This document shows positions 7,183-13,777 of a stretch of DNA of 15,898 nt, piece after piece. Position 1 is the stretch's first letter, and each line of letters begins with the position of its first letter. Under the pieces are notes generated by a model, which worked only from the letters and a program-made list of their open reading frames with translations, was not told where the DNA came from and searched no databases. The stretch comes from Rhodobiaceae bacterium (lineage in GTDB: Bacteria; Pseudomonadota; Alphaproteobacteria; Rhizobiales; Tepidamorphaceae). Location of the stretch: assembly GCA_020637985.1 (NCBI GenBank), contig JACKJK010000018.1, positions 1-15,898 on the forward strand. Direction: 5' to 3'. The translations under genes were made by a program, and so were the position numbers.

Positions 7183-7979
7183 TGACACCGCTCTGGGACA
7201 CCAAATGGTTCCTCTGGGAAAGGTGGTCGCGACGGCTCCGCTCGGCGGTGCTGTGGCAGGGCCTTGCCGGGATCATCACCTTCTTCTTCGTCTGGCAGGT
7301 GGCGCGCTGGCTCGGCTGGATGGTGATCATCCCCTCGCCGATCGAACTGGCCGGCGGCATCCCCGAGGAGATCAGCCGGACCGGCTACTGGCAGAACTGG
7401 GTCGACAGCAGCCGCCGGGTGTTCGCCGGCTTCGCCGTGGCCGCGGTCGCGGGCATCGTCATCGGCGTCGTGATGGGCATGAGCAAGGGCCTGCGCGCCA
7501 CGATATTCCCGCTGTTCGAGGTCATGCGGCCGATCCCGCCGCTGGCCTGGCTGCCGCTGGCGATCCTGTTCTGGCCGAGCTCGGAGCTCACGATGATCTT
7601 CCTCACCTTCATCGGAGCCTTCTTCCCGATCCTGCTGAACGTGCTCGCCGGCATCGACAAGGTCGACCCGCGCTACCGGCTGGCCGCCCTCTCGCTCGGC
7701 TCCAGCCACGGCGCGATGTTCCGCAGGGTGCTGATCCCGGGCGCGTTGCCGTCGCTCTTCACCGGGCTGGCGATTGCCATCGGCATCACCTGGGAGGTGG
7801 TGATCGCCGCCGAGATGGCATCGGGGACGAACGGCCTCGGCTACATGACCTGGGACTCGTACATGACCCATTCGATGATCGGGATCGTGCTGGGCATGCT
7901 CAGCATCGGCATCGCCGGCATGGCGTCGAGCTGGATCATGCGCGTCGTAGGCCAGGTCGCGACCCCGTGGCAGCGCTGA
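7182..7979 (+). CDS. NitT/TauT ABC transporter permease 2
   Basis: This 265-residue inner-membrane permease is the partner of the upstream one. It has the RPIPPLAWLPLAI motif at about residues 116-128 and the EAA-like loop at about 168-196 (LAALSLGSSHGAMFRRVLIP). It is predicted to have about six helices. It begins inside the upstream stop codon after a GGGGAGG ribosome site, and is followed 11 bp later by the CNB-ATPase gene. Two different permease genes plus two different ATPase genes indicate a heteromeric importer; many family members use homodimers. Substrate is not deducible. Confidence 0.9.
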   Translation: MTPLWDTKWFLWERWSRRLRSAVLWQGLAGIITFFFVWQVARWLGWMVIIPSPIELAGGIPEEISRTGYWQNWVDSSRRVFAGFAVAAVAGIVIGVVMGMSKGLRATIFPLFEVMRPIPPLAWLPLAILFWPSSELTMIFLTFIGAFFPILLNVLAGIDKVDPRYRLAALSLGSSHGAMFRRVLIPGALPSLFTGLAIAIGITWEVVIAAEMASGTNGLGYMTWDSYMTHSMIGIVLGMLSIGIAGMASSWIMRVVGQVATPWQR

Positions 7980-7990
7980 GGGAGATGAAG

Positions 7991-9256
7991 ATGCTCAACA
8001 CGGAACAACGCCTCTCCATCCTCCGCGCCAACCGCCATCTCAGCCGCGCCCCGGCCGGCGTGATCGAAACGATCGCCGAGCGGGCCGAGGAGATGGACTT
8101 CGCCAAGGGCGCGGTGATCTTCAGCCGCCAGGAGCCGTCGGTCTACTGCTACGTCCTCGTCTCCGGCCACATCTCGCATCCCGAGGTGCAGGCCGCGGAG
8201 GAGCAGTTCGCCATCGCCCGCGAGACCACCGTGCCGGGCCAGCTGTTCGGCTGGGCCGCGGCGGTCGAGGGCATGCCGGACCGGATCATCTCGGCCCGCT
8301 GCGATGCCCCGACCAGGGTGCTCGCCTTCGACGGCAAGTGGTTCCAGGACCTCTGCCGGTCGCACGGCGAGCCGGGCTTGCAGGCCCTGCAGGACCTCGT
8401 CCGCAGCTATGCCGGTCACGAGCGCACCGTCAGCGGGCGCCGCGGCTGGCTGTCGATCCGCAACGTGCAGAAGGTCTATGACCCGTTCGGCAAGTCGGTG
8501 GTCGCGGTCGACGGCTGCTCGATCGAGGTCCGGCCGGGCGAGTTCTGCGCCATCGTCGGCCCGTCCGGCTGCGGCAAGTCCACCCTGCTGAACGCGGTTG
8601 CGGGCTTCGACACCATCACGTCGGGCGAGATCCACCTGGACGGCGAGCGCATCAACGCCGCCGACATGAAACCGAAGCCGGGGCCGGACCGCATCGTGGT
8701 GTTCCAGCACGGCGCGCTGTTCCCGTGGGCGACGGTGCTGGAGAACATGATCCGCGGGCCGATCGTGCAGAACAAGATGTCGAAGGCGCAGGCCGTCCAG
8801 CGCGCCCGCGACCTGCTGGCCCGCGTCGGCCTCAGCAAGGTGGAGAGCCGCTACCCGGCCGGCATGTCGTCCGGCATGTGCCGTCGCGTCGAGATCGCCC
8901 GCGCGCTGATGAACGACCCGCGGGTGATCCTGCTCGACGAGCCGTTCCGCGGCCTCGACGCGCTGACCAAGACCGTGGTGCACAACGCGCTGCTCGAGAT
9001 GTACGAGATGGAGCGGCGAACGGTCCTGTTCATCACCCACGACCTCGAGGAAGCGATCTACCTGGCCGACCGCGTGCTGGTCATGACCACGCGCCCGGGC
9101 AGCATCAAGCAGACGATCTTCGTCGATCTGCAGCGGCCGCGGCCGACCGAGCTGCTCGGCAAGGAAGAGTTCCTGCAGCTCAAGGAAGAGGCGATCGCGG
9201 CGGTGCACGAAGAGGCCGTGAAGGCCTTCGAGGCCGGCGAGAGGGAGATGGCATGA
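7991..9256 (+). CDS. ABC ATPase with N-terminal cyclic-nucleotide-binding-like domain
   Basis: This 421-residue fusion has a Crp-like sensory beta-barrel (about 20-145) followed by a NitT/TauT-type ATPase (about 153-421). The CNB part has a PGQLFGWAAAVEG phosphate-cassette-like stretch with Trp89 where cAMP-binding proteins have Glu; Arg98 may match the conserved Arg. The ATPase has Walker A GPSGCGKST (190-198), Gln239, Walker B with Asp316-Glu317, and switch His350. The signature, normally LSGGQ, is degenerate: MSSGM at 292-296. The start at 7991 is chosen because GGAG lies 6 nt upstream; an ATG at 7985 would abut it. The stop overlaps the next start (ATGA). The added domain could gate transport or assembly in response to a ligand. 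The fusion call is confident; the ligand is unknown. Confidence 0.88.
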   Translation: MLNTEQRLSILRANRHLSRAPAGVIETIAERAEEMDFAKGAVIFSRQEPSVYCYVLVSGHISHPEVQAAEEQFAIARETTVPGQLFGWAAAVEGMPDRIISARCDAPTRVLAFDGKWFQDLCRSHGEPGLQALQDLVRSYAGHERTVSGRRGWLSIRNVQKVYDPFGKSVVAVDGCSIEVRPGEFCAIVGPSGCGKSTLLNAVAGFDTITSGEIHLDGERINAADMKPKPGPDRIVVFQHGALFPWATVLENMIRGPIVQNKMSKAQAVQRARDLLARVGLSKVESRYPAGMSSGMCRRVEIARALMNDPRVILLDEPFRGLDALTKTVVHNALLEMYEMERRTVLFITHDLEEAIYLADRVLVMTTRPGSIKQTIFVDLQRPRPTELLGKEEFLQLKEEAIAAVHEEAVKAFEAGEREMA

Positions 9257-10074
9257 TGACCCAGCGGAGCACGAAATCATACGGCCACTGCGTCGTCGAC
9301 GCCGTCGGCAAGGTCTATGGCGCCACCGAGGATGAGGCGGAGATCGTGCTCAAGGACTGCACGTTCGACGTTCCGGCCGGCAGCCTGACGGTGCTGCTTG
9401 GCCCGTCAGGCTGCGGCAAGAGCACGCTGGTCAATCTGATCGCCGGCTATGACAAGCCGACGCTCGGCCGCATCACGCTCGACGGCGCCCCGGTCAGCGC
9501 CCCCGGCGTCGACCGGATCGTGGTGTTCCAAGAAACCGCGCTGTTCCCGTGGATGACGCTGCTCGACAACGTCGCCTATGGCCCGATCCAGACCGGGCGG
9601 CCGCGGCGCGAGGCTGAGCAGGAGGCCAGCGAGCTGCTGCGCGCGGTCGGCCTGGCGGGCTTTCAGGACCGGTATCCGTCGCAGATCTCGGGCGGGATGC
9701 AGCGCCGCGCGGAAGTCGCCCGGGCGCTGATCACCCGGCCCAAGCTGATGCTGATGGACGAGCCGTTCCGCGGCCTCGACCACATGTCGCGCGGGCTGAT
9801 GCAGGAGTACTACCTGAAGCTGTTCGACGAGCACCGGACGACGACGCTGTTCGTAACCTCGGAGATCGACGAGGCGATCTTCCTCGCCGACCGGCTGGTG
9901 ATCCTCAGCTACAAGCCGACGGTGGTGCAGACGGTGATCGATGTGCCGTTGCCGAGGCCGCGGAACTTCCAGATGCTGACCTCTTCGACCTATGGTCAGA
10001 TCAAGGACCAGGCGCTGGGACTGCTCTATGACGAGGCGCTGAAGGCTTTCGATCCCGGCAAGGCGGCGGCGTAG
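9253..10074 (+). CDS. NitT/TauT-type ABC transporter ATPase 2
   Basis: The 273-residue cytosolic ATPase partners the CNB-fused one. It has Walker A GPSGCGKST (50-58), Gln93 in VFQETALFPW, an intact signature ISGGM (145-149) and Walker B Asp169-Glu170. The switch histidine, normally in FVTHD, is replaced by Ser203 (FVTSEIDEAI). With the degenerate signature of ATPase 1, this places both defects in the same composite ATP site of the heterodimer. It starts within the upstream stop codon (ATGA overlap) after GAGGGAG. A second ATG at 9256 is in frame. A long stem-loop follows the stop. Confidence 0.9.
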   Translation: MMTQRSTKSYGHCVVDAVGKVYGATEDEAEIVLKDCTFDVPAGSLTVLLGPSGCGKSTLVNLIAGYDKPTLGRITLDGAPVSAPGVDRIVVFQETALFPWMTLLDNVAYGPIQTGRPRREAEQEASELLRAVGLAGFQDRYPSQISGGMQRRAEVARALITRPKLMLMDEPFRGLDHMSRGLMQEYYLKLFDEHRTTTLFVTSEIDEAIFLADRLVILSYKPTVVQTVIDVPLPRPRNFQMLTSSTYGQIKDQALGLLYDEALKAFDPGKAAA

Positions 10075-10076
10075 GA

Positions 10077-10111
10077 GGCGGCCCCGGGGTCGCTTCGCGG
10101 CCGGGGCCGCC
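10077..10111 (+). other. Long GC-rich intercistronic stem-loop
   Basis: Perfect 11-bp arms GGCGGCCCCGG and CCGGGGCCGCC enclose a 13-nt loop. It starts 2 bases after the ATPase 2 stop and lies 29 bases before the MetV-like start. There is no T-tract. It probably stabilises or attenuates the transcript between the transporter genes and the folate genes, so their expression ratios may differ. Confidence 0.65.
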
Positions 10112-10140
10112 CCAGCCGCGACAGGATCAGGGAGACACGG

Positions 10141-10719
10141 ATGTATCGAGCCCGTCTTTTCGCCGTCCGCCATGCCGGGGCATTCGAGTGGATCTACGCC
10201 CGGCTCGAGAGCGTGATGATCGCCCTCGACCCGGTGTTCGCCCGGATCGGCTATGACCGGGTCGAACGGCCGGTCGCGCTGGTCGAGCGCACCGCCAAGG
10301 GCCTGCTGTTCGACTGCAGGATGTGCGGCCAGTGCGTGCTGTCCTCGACCGGCATGTCCTGCCCAATGAACTGCCCGAAGCAGCTGAGGAACGGCCCCTG
10401 CGGCGGGGTCCGACCGGGCGGCTACTGCGAGGTCAAGCCCTGGATGCAATGCGTCTGGGTGCTGGCCTGGGATGGCGCGACGCGGATGCAGGGCGGGCAG
10501 AAGATCCGCGACGTGCAGCCCCCCGTGGACCGCAGCCTCGAGGGCTCGTCGTCCTGGCTCCGGGTCAGCCGCGAGAAGGCGGCGCGGCTGCGAGAGTCGG
10601 GGGACGCGCGACGGACCGCGGTCGCTCGCGCCTTTCCGGACGCCCGGGCGCACGAGCCGGCGGTAGCACCGCTGGCGCCCGAGCCGCCCTCGGCCGTCAA
10701 TCCGGAGGGGCGGCGATGA
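10141..10719 (+). CDS. Cysteine-rich MTHFR C-terminal (MetV-like) protein
   Basis: This 192-residue protein matches the methylenetetrahydrofolate reductase C-terminal family (PF12225), known from MetV subunits that partner MetF in C1 pathways. Residues 56-104 carry eight cysteines (59, 62, 65, 74, 78, 87, 96, 104) in FDCRMCGQC, GMSCPMNCPK, RNGPCGG and GGYCEVKPWMQC. These could hold iron-sulfur clusters or zinc. Residues 1-55 are amphipathic without known motifs, and the tail after about 130 is charged and proline/alanine-rich. It starts after GGGAG, and its stop overlaps the start of the MetF-like gene (ATGA), as expected for subunits made together. A role in electron transfer to or from methylene-THF reductase is inferred. 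Confidence 0.82.
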   Translation: MYRARLFAVRHAGAFEWIYARLESVMIALDPVFARIGYDRVERPVALVERTAKGLLFDCRMCGQCVLSSTGMSCPMNCPKQLRNGPCGGVRPGGYCEVKPWMQCVWVLAWDGATRMQGGQKIRDVQPPVDRSLEGSSSWLRVSREKAARLRESGDARRTAVARAFPDARAHEPAVAPLAPEPPSAVNPEGRR

Positions 10720-11729
10720 GCGACAACGACATCGCCGACCGGATGCCGCGCTACGAGGAGCCGCCGGCCGGCCACGTCTCCGGCAGCCGGCTCGAACGCG
10801 TGCTCCGCCGGGGACGCTTCGCGGTCACCGCCGAGCTGAACCCGCCGGACAGCGCCGACCCGGCCGACGTGTTCGAGGCGGCACGGCCGCTGTCCGAGGT
10901 CTGCGACGCGATCAACGCCACCGACGCGTCGGGGGCCAACTGCCACATGTCCTCGATCGGCATCTGCGCGCTGCTGACCCGCGCGGGCTACGGCACGATC
11001 TATCAGATCTCGTGCCGCGACCGGAACCGCATCGCCATCCAGGGTGACGTGCTGGGGGCGGCGGCGATGGGGGTCTGCAATGTCCTGTGTCTCACCGGCG
11101 ACGGCGTCGGCGTCGGCGACCAGCCAGGCGCGCGGCCGGTGTTCGACTTCGACTCGCTGTCGCTGCTGCGCACCATCCGCACCATGCGGGACGACGGTGT
11201 GTTCCTGTCGGGGCGCAAGATCACCCGGCCGCCGCGCATGTTCCTGGGCGCGGCCGAGAACCCCTGCGTCCCGCCCTACGAGTGGCGGCCCGAGCGCCTC
11301 GCCAAGAAGGTCGACGCGGGCGCCGAGTTCATCCAGACGAACTACATCTACGACGTTCCGGTGTTCGAGCGCTTCATGGCGCGCGTTCGCGACCTCGGCC
11401 TCGCGGACCGCGTCTTCATCCTCGCCGGGGTCGGGCCGCTGGCCTCGGCGCGTGCCGCCCGCTGGATGCGCTCGAACGTGCCGGGCATCCATATCCCCGA
11501 CAGCGTGATCGAGCGGGTCGAGAAGGCGCCGAAGCCGGCCGAGGAAGGCAAGCGCCTGTGCATCGAGCTGATCCAGCAGATCCGCGAGATCAAGGGCGTC
11601 GCCGGCGTCCACGTCATGGCCTACCGGCGCGAGCACCAGGTCTCGGAAATCATCATGGAGTCGGGCGTCCTCCAGGCGCGAGGCGACGGACGGAGCCAGG
11701 CGTCCGAAGGCAAGGCCGAGATTGGCTGA
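10716..11729 (+). CDS. MetF-like 5,10-methylene-THF reductase
   Basis: The 337-residue flavoprotein of the MTHFR family interconverts 5,10-methylene-THF and 5-methyl-THF in the cytosol. Conserved positions are visible: Glu40 in VTAELNPP (E. coli Glu28), Thr69 in INATDASGAN (Thr59), Asp129 in LCLTGDG (Asp120, next to FAD) and Gln207 in FIQTNYIYD (Gln183). The YQISCRDRNRIAIQGDVLGA block (residues 96-115) is typical of the MetV-associated branch. The length is a little above that of E. coli MetF. The start at 10716 follows GGAGGGG and overlaps the MetV-like stop by 4 bases. It is the last gene of the operon. Direction of the reaction cannot be told; a catabolic role in methyl or methylene oxidation is inferred from the transporter context. 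Confidence 0.85.
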   Translation: MSDNDIADRMPRYEEPPAGHVSGSRLERVLRRGRFAVTAELNPPDSADPADVFEAARPLSEVCDAINATDASGANCHMSSIGICALLTRAGYGTIYQISCRDRNRIAIQGDVLGAAAMGVCNVLCLTGDGVGVGDQPGARPVFDFDSLSLLRTIRTMRDDGVFLSGRKITRPPRMFLGAAENPCVPPYEWRPERLAKKVDAGAEFIQTNYIYDVPVFERFMARVRDLGLADRVFILAGVGPLASARAARWMRSNVPGIHIPDSVIERVEKAPKPAEEGKRLCIELIQQIREIKGVAGVHVMAYRREHQVSEIIMESGVLQARGDGRSQASEGKAEIG

Positions 11730-11738
11730 AACCGCAAA

Positions 11739-11754
11739 GGCGCGTCCTGGCGCC
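11739..11754 (+). terminator. Weak hairpin after the operon
   Basis: Arms GGCGC and GCGCC surround a 6-nt loop 9 bases after the MetF-like stop. No T-tract follows, so if it terminates transcription it would need Rho or other help. Low confidence. Confidence 0.25.
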
Positions 11755-11820
11755 CGGAGCGCAGTTCAGGTCTCCAGCGAGTTTCCGATCCGGGATCCTC
11801 TCCCTCCGCCATAGATCGAA

Positions 11821-11862
11821 TTTAAGTGATTGTTTTTCAAAATATAATTGCGAAGCGCAATT
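11821..11862 (+). promoter_or_regulatory. AT-rich promoter with palindromic operator for the zinc-ribbon gene
   Basis: A strikingly AT-rich patch in GC-rich DNA contains a perfect -10 hexamer TATAAT at 11843-11848, with a weak -35 (TTTAAG, 11821-11826) 16 bp upstream. A perfect inverted repeat, AATTGCG-AAG-CGCAATT at 11846-11862, overlaps the -10 and the expected start of transcription, where a repressor could block RNA polymerase. The zinc-ribbon gene begins about 100 bp downstream. Confidence 0.55.
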
Positions 11863-11955
11863 GGACGACCCTTCCTTTGTCCCTACCTTCGGTTAGTGGG
11901 CACGCTAAGAATTTTGGCTGAGAGCGCCGGCAGCCTATCGCGAATGGTGCGGACT

Positions 11956-12231
11956 ATGAGCGAAATAGTCACCAAGACGTCGGGCGATCTGATCGACGCC
12001 CGCATGGACCTATCGGTCTATTGCGGCCGTGCGCTCGGCGCTAAACCATGCGGGCGCAAGCTGGACGTCGACGCGCGCAAGCTGGCCGACCTCTTCGGCC
12101 GGGACGCGGGCTATGTTCGGTGCCGGTTTCCGCTGAAATGCAAACGATGCAATTCGACCAAGATCGAATACCGTGTGCGGGCCAACACGACGATTGCGAC
12201 AGCGGCGCCCAATCCCTTCGCACGGCGATGA
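11956..12231 (+). CDS. Small zinc-ribbon-like protein
   Basis: This 91-residue protein has a Cys pattern suggesting one zinc ribbon: YCGRALGAKPCGRKLDVDAR, then CRFPLKCKRCNS, where the last cysteines form CxxxxxCxxC. The sequence resembles small alphaproteobacterial proteins of unknown function with a CGR...LD...LA..FG...CR.KCKRC layout. The C-terminal tail is short and basic. The start at 11956 (MSEIVTK) is chosen because the homologous-looking part begins soon after; the frame extends upstream to the AT-rich patch, where coding is implausible. The ribosome site is weak. It is separated from the operon by 226 bp and probably has its own promoter. Function is unknown; nucleic-acid binding is a guess. 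Confidence 0.6.
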   Translation: MSEIVTKTSGDLIDARMDLSVYCGRALGAKPCGRKLDVDARKLADLFGRDAGYVRCRFPLKCKRCNSTKIEYRVRANTTIATAAPNPFARR

Positions 12232-12314
12232 TCCGGCGCCTTTTAAGCGAATACCGAAGCTGGTGCATGTAAAATCCGCGTGTTGCATCGGACAGCCCGG
12301 CACTTCGCGGACGC
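12232..12314. other. Non-coding stretch after the zinc-ribbon gene
   Basis: This is the first part of a 326-bp gap that runs to the TSUP fragment. I see no gene here. The gap contains the tRNA half at 12315-12354; the rest (12355-12557) also shows no coding or repeat signal that I can support. Confidence 0.5.
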
Positions 12315-12354
12315 TTCGGAGGGCAGCACTCTATCCAGCTGAGCTAACGAGTGC
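12315..12354 (-). pseudogene. 5' half of a tRNA-Arg gene (anticodon CCG)
   Basis: The minus strand reads GCACTCGTTAGCTCAGCTGG at the 5' end (acceptor strand and D-arm), then ATAGAGT, an anticodon-stem strand CTGCC and loop CTCCGAA. This is the normal 5' half of a bacterial tRNA-Arg with CCG at the anticodon. Homology stops at the end of the anticodon loop. The expected GGCAG strand, T-arm (TTCGAATC) and acceptor are missing, so it cannot make a functional tRNA. The spacer between acceptor and D-arm has one extra T. It looks like a recombination scar. Confidence 0.65.
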
Positions 12355-12557
12355 CCGGATCGCGGGCTACGTCCCGCAAAGGACCGCGTCGAGCGGCCAC
12401 GTCGTGCCGCCGGCATTCGGCAGATGGAGGCGGATGCCCAGCTTTCACCGAAAAAGGCAAAATGCAGATCGCCTCACGCCGCTGTCCGGGTTTTCTTTTG
12501 CTATCGGCCCGATACCCGAAGGCTATGCTTGCCACGCCTCGCGGATCGGGTTTCATC

Positions 12558-12755
12558 ATGCAAGATTTTCTGCTCTTCGTTTTCGTCGGCGCCGTGGCGC
12601 AGCTCGTCGATGGCGCGCTCGGCATGGCTTATGGCGTCATTTCGTCGTCGGTTCTGCTCGCCAGCGGCGTGACTCCCGCCCAGGCCTCCGCTTCGATCCA
12701 TGCGGCCGAGCTGTTCACCACCGCCGCCTCGGGCAGCGCGCAGGGGACCTGGATT
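12558..12755 (+). pseudogene. Truncated second TSUP-family transporter (5' fragment)
   Basis: From the ATG at 12558 the frame encodes the first helices of a TSUP protein of a different subgroup from the intact one at 2189: FVGAVAQLVDGALGMAYGVI, then a SASIHAAELFTTAASG segment. Homology stops after about 65 residues (GSAQGTW) instead of the usual 250-300. The frame then runs on into arginine-rich sequence without membrane character. The fragment abuts the tail of an unrelated gene, so a deletion or recombination has joined two broken genes. Confidence 0.7.
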
Positions 12756-12936
12756 GCCAGTTCGCCCTGGAGCCGTCGTTTCAGCATCTGGCCTCGCGCG
12801 GGCCGAGGCGGCCGGATGGAGCGAGGACGAGGTCGCGGCGGCGCTGCTCGAACTGGCGCATCACCATATCCAGGGCATCATCGCCGATCGGAAGACGAAG
12901 CTCGACATCGAGGCGGCGGCGCGATCAGTCATGTGA
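12756..12936 (+). pseudogene. 3' remnant of a small helical protein gene
   Basis: Downstream of the TSUP break the sequence encodes FALEPSFQHLAS in one frame and then, after a one-base shift near 12796-12800, ARAEAAGWSEDEVAAALLEL, continuing to a stop at 12934-12936. The combined text resembles small alphaproteobacterial helical proteins of unknown function with a GW..DEVAAALL.LA..H..G motif. No start codon of its own is evident. The last 45 codons are intact, so a short protein cannot be excluded. Confidence 0.5.
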
Positions 12937-12941
12937 GGTCG

Positions 12942-13112
12942 TCAGGCCCCACCCCCGTCCTTGCGCTCGCCCCTTGCCACCACCCGCAGCGTCCCGTCTG
13001 GCAGCGGTCGCTGCAGCGCCGACGCTTCCGCCCACTCCGCCCGCATCCACACGTCGATCTCGTCGCGCTCGGTGAGAATCACCGGCATCGCCTTCGGCGC
13101 CACCGCCTCGAC
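12942..13112 (-). pseudogene. C-terminal fragment of an SRAP (YedK/HMCES-like) gene
   Basis: The minus strand reads PKAMPVILTERDEIDVWMRA, then EWAEASALQRPLPDGTL and RVVARGERKD before a stop. This is the C-terminal end of SOS-response-associated peptidase proteins, which form a DNA-protein crosslink at abasic sites through Cys2. The rest of the gene, including the catalytic N-terminus, is missing. The block is repeated at 13793-13933 within a longer remnant. Confidence 0.72.
12957..13097. repeat. 141-bp direct repeat, copy 1
   Basis: This aligns without gaps to 13793-13933 with about 23 mismatches by eye (roughly 84% identity). Both copies encode the C-terminus of SRAP on the minus strand. 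The SH3b gene lies between them. Confidence 0.75.
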
Positions 13113-13210
13113 CAAAAAACTGAACCGACTCCCAACGACCAGCATTCATCGGCCAGTCATGCTGATGTCGATAGCTTCAACTGATCGGTTGACGCTTTTT
13201 GGAGCTTCAT

Positions 13211-13714
13211 GTGACCCCCACTTCTTACCGACTTTTTCTAGCCGTCAGCGGTTTCTCCGCTCTTGCTGCAACTCACGCTCGTGCCGGTCAGGTTGTTCCG
13301 GGTGAAGAGCACTGTGTCATTCAGGTAGCGACCGACGACGTACTGCACATCCGTGCCAAGCCGAACGCGCGGGCCTCCATCCACGCTAAGAAGCGTCACA
13401 ACGCCTGTGGGATCATGGTCACCGGCACTTGCAAGAGGAGCTGGTGCCCTGTCGAGGATGGTCATGTGACGGGGTGGGTCAACAGCCACTTCATCGGCAT
13501 GGTCTCGCCTGCTCTTTACTGTGTCGCCGGAGTTGCACCAGGTGACAGCCTAAATCTTCGCGCATACCCTTCCGCCCGGTCGAGAGTTCTGACCAGACTT
13601 GGTCGACACCAATGCAGCATCGCCTTTCTGCCCTACGCCGTCGGCGACTGGCAGAAGATCCGCGCTGACGGCTGGGAGGGCTGGGCCAATCGCCGCTATC
13701 TCAGCGGCCAGTGA
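13211..13714 (+). CDS. Secreted protein with two SH3b domains
   Basis: This 167-residue protein has a Sec signal peptide (hydrophobic LFLAVSGFSALAA, likely cleavage at ARA-G near residue 25) and two bacterial SH3 repeats. The first runs from about 32 to 94 (VLHIRAKPNARA to VTGWVNSHFIG) and the second from about 100 to 165 (SLNLRAYPSARS to GWANRRYLSGQ). Six cysteines in the mature part could form disulfides in the periplasm. The GTG at 13211 is chosen as the start because GGAG lies exactly 6 nt upstream; a TTG at 13199 has no such site. Periplasmic SH3b proteins often bind peptidoglycan or assist envelope enzymes; the role here is unknown. It is the only intact gene between the two SRAP remnants. 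Confidence 0.75.
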   Translation: MTPTSYRLFLAVSGFSALAATHARAGQVVPGEEHCVIQVATDDVLHIRAKPNARASIHAKKRHNACGIMVTGTCKRSWCPVEDGHVTGWVNSHFIGMVSPALYCVAGVAPGDSLNLRAYPSARSRVLTRLGRHQCSIAFLPYAVGDWQKIRADGWEGWANRRYLSGQ

Positions 13715-13721
13715 ATGACGA

Positions 13722-13751
13722 AGCCGCCGCCCCGGTGAAGGGACGGCGGCT
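13722..13751. terminator. Stem-loop between the convergent SH3b gene and SRAP remnant
   Basis: Perfect 8-bp arms AGCCGCCG and CGGCGGCT enclose a 14-nt loop, 7 bases after the SH3b stop. There is no T-tract on either strand, so termination is uncertain. Its place between convergent genes fits a bidirectional terminator. Confidence 0.4.
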
Positions 13752-13777
13752 CTGGCATGGTGGCAATAGGGGTGGCG

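Noticed and set aside
5527..7188. 553-codon minus-strand open frame across the binding-protein and permease genes
   Set aside because: The translation is rich in Arg, Gln, Asp and His without motifs and lies opposite two confidently identified genes.
7841..9280. 479-codon minus-strand open frame across the CNB-ATPase
   Set aside because: Antisense of a gene with intact Walker motifs; no recognisable domain.
9406..11636. Two long minus-strand open frames (to 10653 and from 10422) across ATPase 2, MetV-like and MetF-like genes
   Set aside because: Compositionally biased antisense frames with no conserved motifs, opposite overlapping operon genes with ribosome sites.
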